Below are positions 62,361 to 64,000 of a DNA stretch of 64,000 nucleotides, one piece after another. The translations under genes and the position numbers were made by a program. Source of the stretch: Prevotella sp. tc2-28 (GTDB lineage Bacteria; Bacteroidota; Bacteroidia; Bacteroidales; Bacteroidaceae). The stretch lies in NCBI RefSeq assembly GCF_900107705.1, contig NZ_FNRE01000005.1, positions 124,001 to 188,000 on the forward strand, read 5' to 3'. The notes under the pieces were generated by a model. It was not told where the DNA came from. It saw only the letters and a program-made list of their open reading frames with translations, and did no database searches. The stretch's first letter is position 1; the number at the start of each line of letters is the position of its first letter.

Positions 62361-64000
62361 ATGAAACAAAACAATCGCAAAATTGCCTGTTTGGTTGCTA
62401 TCGGCACACTGATGTTGCCAGCAGCCGTACTATCAGCGAAGGCTGCCCCTGCTGTCGGCGTTCAGTCTGTACAGCAGGCCGCCAAGGTGTTTGGTACAGT
62501 CACTGATGGAAAAGACCCCGTCATTGGTGCCAGCATCAGAGTCAAGAACGGAAACCAGGGAACCATTACCGACATGGATGGTAATTTCAAACTGGATGTT
62601 GCTCCGGGCACAGAACTCATCATCAGCTATGTCGGTTACAAAGACATCACGATCAAGGCTTCTGCCAACATGAACATCGTGTTAGAAGAAGAGAGCACTG
62701 CGCTTAATGAGGTAGTGGTGACAGCTCTCGGCATCAAGCGCGAGCGCAAGGCTCTGGGATATGCACTCTCAGAGGTAAAAGGTGAAGAACTGACCAAAGC
62801 GAAAGAAACAAATGTCATCAATTCACTGTCAGGTAAAGTTGCTGGTCTTGTTGTTCAGAATACTGCCGGTGGTGCCTCTGGTTCTACGCGCGTCCTGCTT
62901 CGTGGTAATACGGAGATGACAGGTAACAACCAACCTCTTTACGTCATTGACGGTGTTCCTTTGGACAACACCAATTTTGCAAATGCCGGTCAGTCTGGAG
63001 GCTATGACCTCGGTGACGGTATTTCTGCCATCAACCCTGATGATATTGAGAACATGACCGTGTTAAAGGGTCCTGCCGCCTCTGCACTTTATGGTAGCCG
63101 TGCCTCTCATGGTGTCATTCTGATTACCACCAAAAAAGCTGAGAAGGATAAAGTCAGCGTCGAGTACAATGGCTCGCTGACCTTTGACTCACAGTTGGCC
63201 AAATGGGATAATATCCAGCAGACCTATGGTATGGGATATACGGGTACTTCTATCCGTACGGCCACTTCTGGCACGAACTCCAGCTGGGGAACCAAGGCTG
63301 ATGATTTCCTCGTCGAGTACTTCGACCACGAGAAACGTCCTTTCTTGATGTATCCGAACAATACCAGCGGTTTCTTCCGTACGGGTCTGACTACTCAGAA
63401 CACTGCCATCTTAAGTGTCAACTCAGGTAAAACGGGCGTTCGTTTCTCTGTTACGGATATGCGCAACAAGGACATCCTGCCCAACACCCACATGAGTCGT
63501 GACAACTTCAACCTGCGTGTTACAACAGCTGCCGGACCGGTTGACCTCGACTTTACAGCCAACTATACACGTGAAGATGTGAAAAATCGTCCTGCCTTAG
63601 GCGATTCACAAAGCAACATCGGAAAGAACCTGATGTCGCTGGCCAGCACATACAACCAAGAGTGGTTGAAGCACTATCAGAATGAGGATGGCTCCTATGC
63701 CAACTGGAACGGTAACGATCAGTACAACAAGAACCCCTACTGGGACCTCTATAAGAATGAAAACACCTCAGCAAAAGATGTCTTCCGTCTGACTGCCAAG
63801 GCTATCTGGAACATCTCAGACCACTTGAAGTTACAGGGTACTATTGGTACCGACATGAACTTCATGAACTTTGAGGAGTTCATCAGCATGACCACACCAG
63901 GTAAGATGGCCGGACAACTGCAGAACCAGAAATTCAACAACCGCACACTGAATGCGGAAATTCTGGCACTCTACAACAACACATTCGGTGACTTCGACGT
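62361..64000 (+). CDS. susC: SusC-type TonB-dependent receptor (partial, runs off window end)
   Basis: Outer-membrane importer for oligosaccharides, energised by the Ton system. About 546 residues are visible: signal peptide (cleavage near SAKAAP), N-terminal carboxypeptidase-like domain (VFGTVTDGKDPVIGASIRVKNG, GNFKLDVAPG), the TonB box region ALNEVVVTALGIKRE, then the plug (SLSGKVAGLVVQNTAGG, LYVIDGVPLDN, VLKGPAASALYGSRASHGVILITTKK) and the start of the barrel. It follows the second GH5 by 39 nt in one operon. A SusD gene is expected just beyond the window. Confidence 0.96.
   Translation, partial: MKQNNRKIACLVAIGTLMLPAAVLSAKAAPAVGVQSVQQAAKVFGTVTDGKDPVIGASIRVKNGNQGTITDMDGNFKLDVAPGTELIISYVGYKDITIKASANMNIVLEEESTALNEVVVTALGIKRERKALGYALSEVKGEELTKAKETNVINSLSGKVAGLVVQNTAGGASGSTRVLLRGNTEMTGNNQPLYVIDGVPLDNTNFANAGQSGGYDLGDGISAINPDDIENMTVLKGPAASALYGSRASHGVILITTKKAEKDKVSVEYNGSLTFDSQLAKWDNIQQTYGMGYTGTSIRTATSGTNSSWGTKADDFLVEYFDHEKRPFLMYPNNTSGFFRTGLTTQNTAILSVNSGKTGVRFSVTDMRNKDILPNTHMSRDNFNLRVTTAAGPVDLDFTANYTREDVKNRPALGDSQSNIGKNLMSLASTYNQEWLKHYQNEDGSYANWNGNDQYNKNPYWDLYKNENTSAKDVFRLTAKAIWNISDHLKLQGTIGTDMNFMNFEEFISMTTPGKMAGQLQNQKFNNRTLNAEILALYNNTFGDFD

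Overview
The window reads as chromosomal DNA of a Bacteroidales bacterium, most likely Prevotella or a close relative. Promoters are the Bacteroidetes -7 box TAnnTTTG, repeatedly found just upstream of genes, and starts lack clear Shine-Dalgarno sites. The gene content fits: a SusC-type receptor behind GH5 glycanases, a PorT-like protein and C-terminal tails typical of type IX secretion cargo, an exbB-exbD-exbD-tonB operon, FadL-type and M23 envelope proteins, and Nnr. Species assignment is inference; no rRNA is present.

Layout. 1-4326 (minus): cell-shape operon mrdA (cut by the window edge), mreD, mreC, mreB, preceded by a purH that encodes only the IMP cyclohydrolase domain. 4.5-9.1 kb: FadL-like porin, secreted subtilase, amidohydrolase. 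9.2-12.5 kb: accessory patch with a large secreted lipoprotein of possible pore-forming type, three identical 32-bp repeats around an orphan antitoxin-like gene, a 159-bp inverted-repeat (MITE-like) element and a broken HU-type gene. 12.5-18 kb: TSCPD protein, tRNA-Met, START-like protein, LptF/G permease, ribBA, aminotransferase. 18-23.6 kb: TonB energisation operon with a PstS-like lipoprotein and a TPR protein, then a minus-strand 2x[4Fe-4S] ferredoxin too short for routine ORF calling. 24-30 kb: PorT-like barrel, two-gene 5'-nucleotidase, rplS, stand-alone AICAR transformylase (the missing half of purH), GH53 galactanase.

30-39.3 kb (minus) is one ten-gene operon: ABC ATPase, two permeases, a short GntR (YtrA-type) regulator, a LolD-like ATPase, two MacB/FtsX permeases, membrane-fusion protein, TolC, ZIP transporter. 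A perfect 8-6-8 palindrome next to its -7 box is a strong candidate operator for the GntR protein. The set resembles the Bacillus ytrABCDEF operon extended with an outer-membrane export path.

39.6-48 kb: nadK diverging from pdxJ, DJ-1 protein, a small exported protein, ispD (with an in-frame GC-rich palindromic insertion), recG; then convergent M23 peptidases. 46.5-50.7 kb (minus): hpt-adk-obg-pgeF-M23 operon. 50.8-56 kb: nnr, class II aldolase, aquaporin, GH43. 56-64 kb: a YqiA-type hydrolase fused to a degenerate nucleotidase-like domain, a one-piece membrane sensor/AraC regulator lacking kinase and receiver domains, and a glycan-use operon GH5-GH5-susC running off the window end.

The most unusual items are the purH split into two loci, the Ytr-like export operon with its operator, the repeat/antitoxin patch, the palindrome inserted in ispD, the hydrolase fusion, and several genes whose start codon lies 5-8 nt from the -7 box (candidate leaderless mRNAs).
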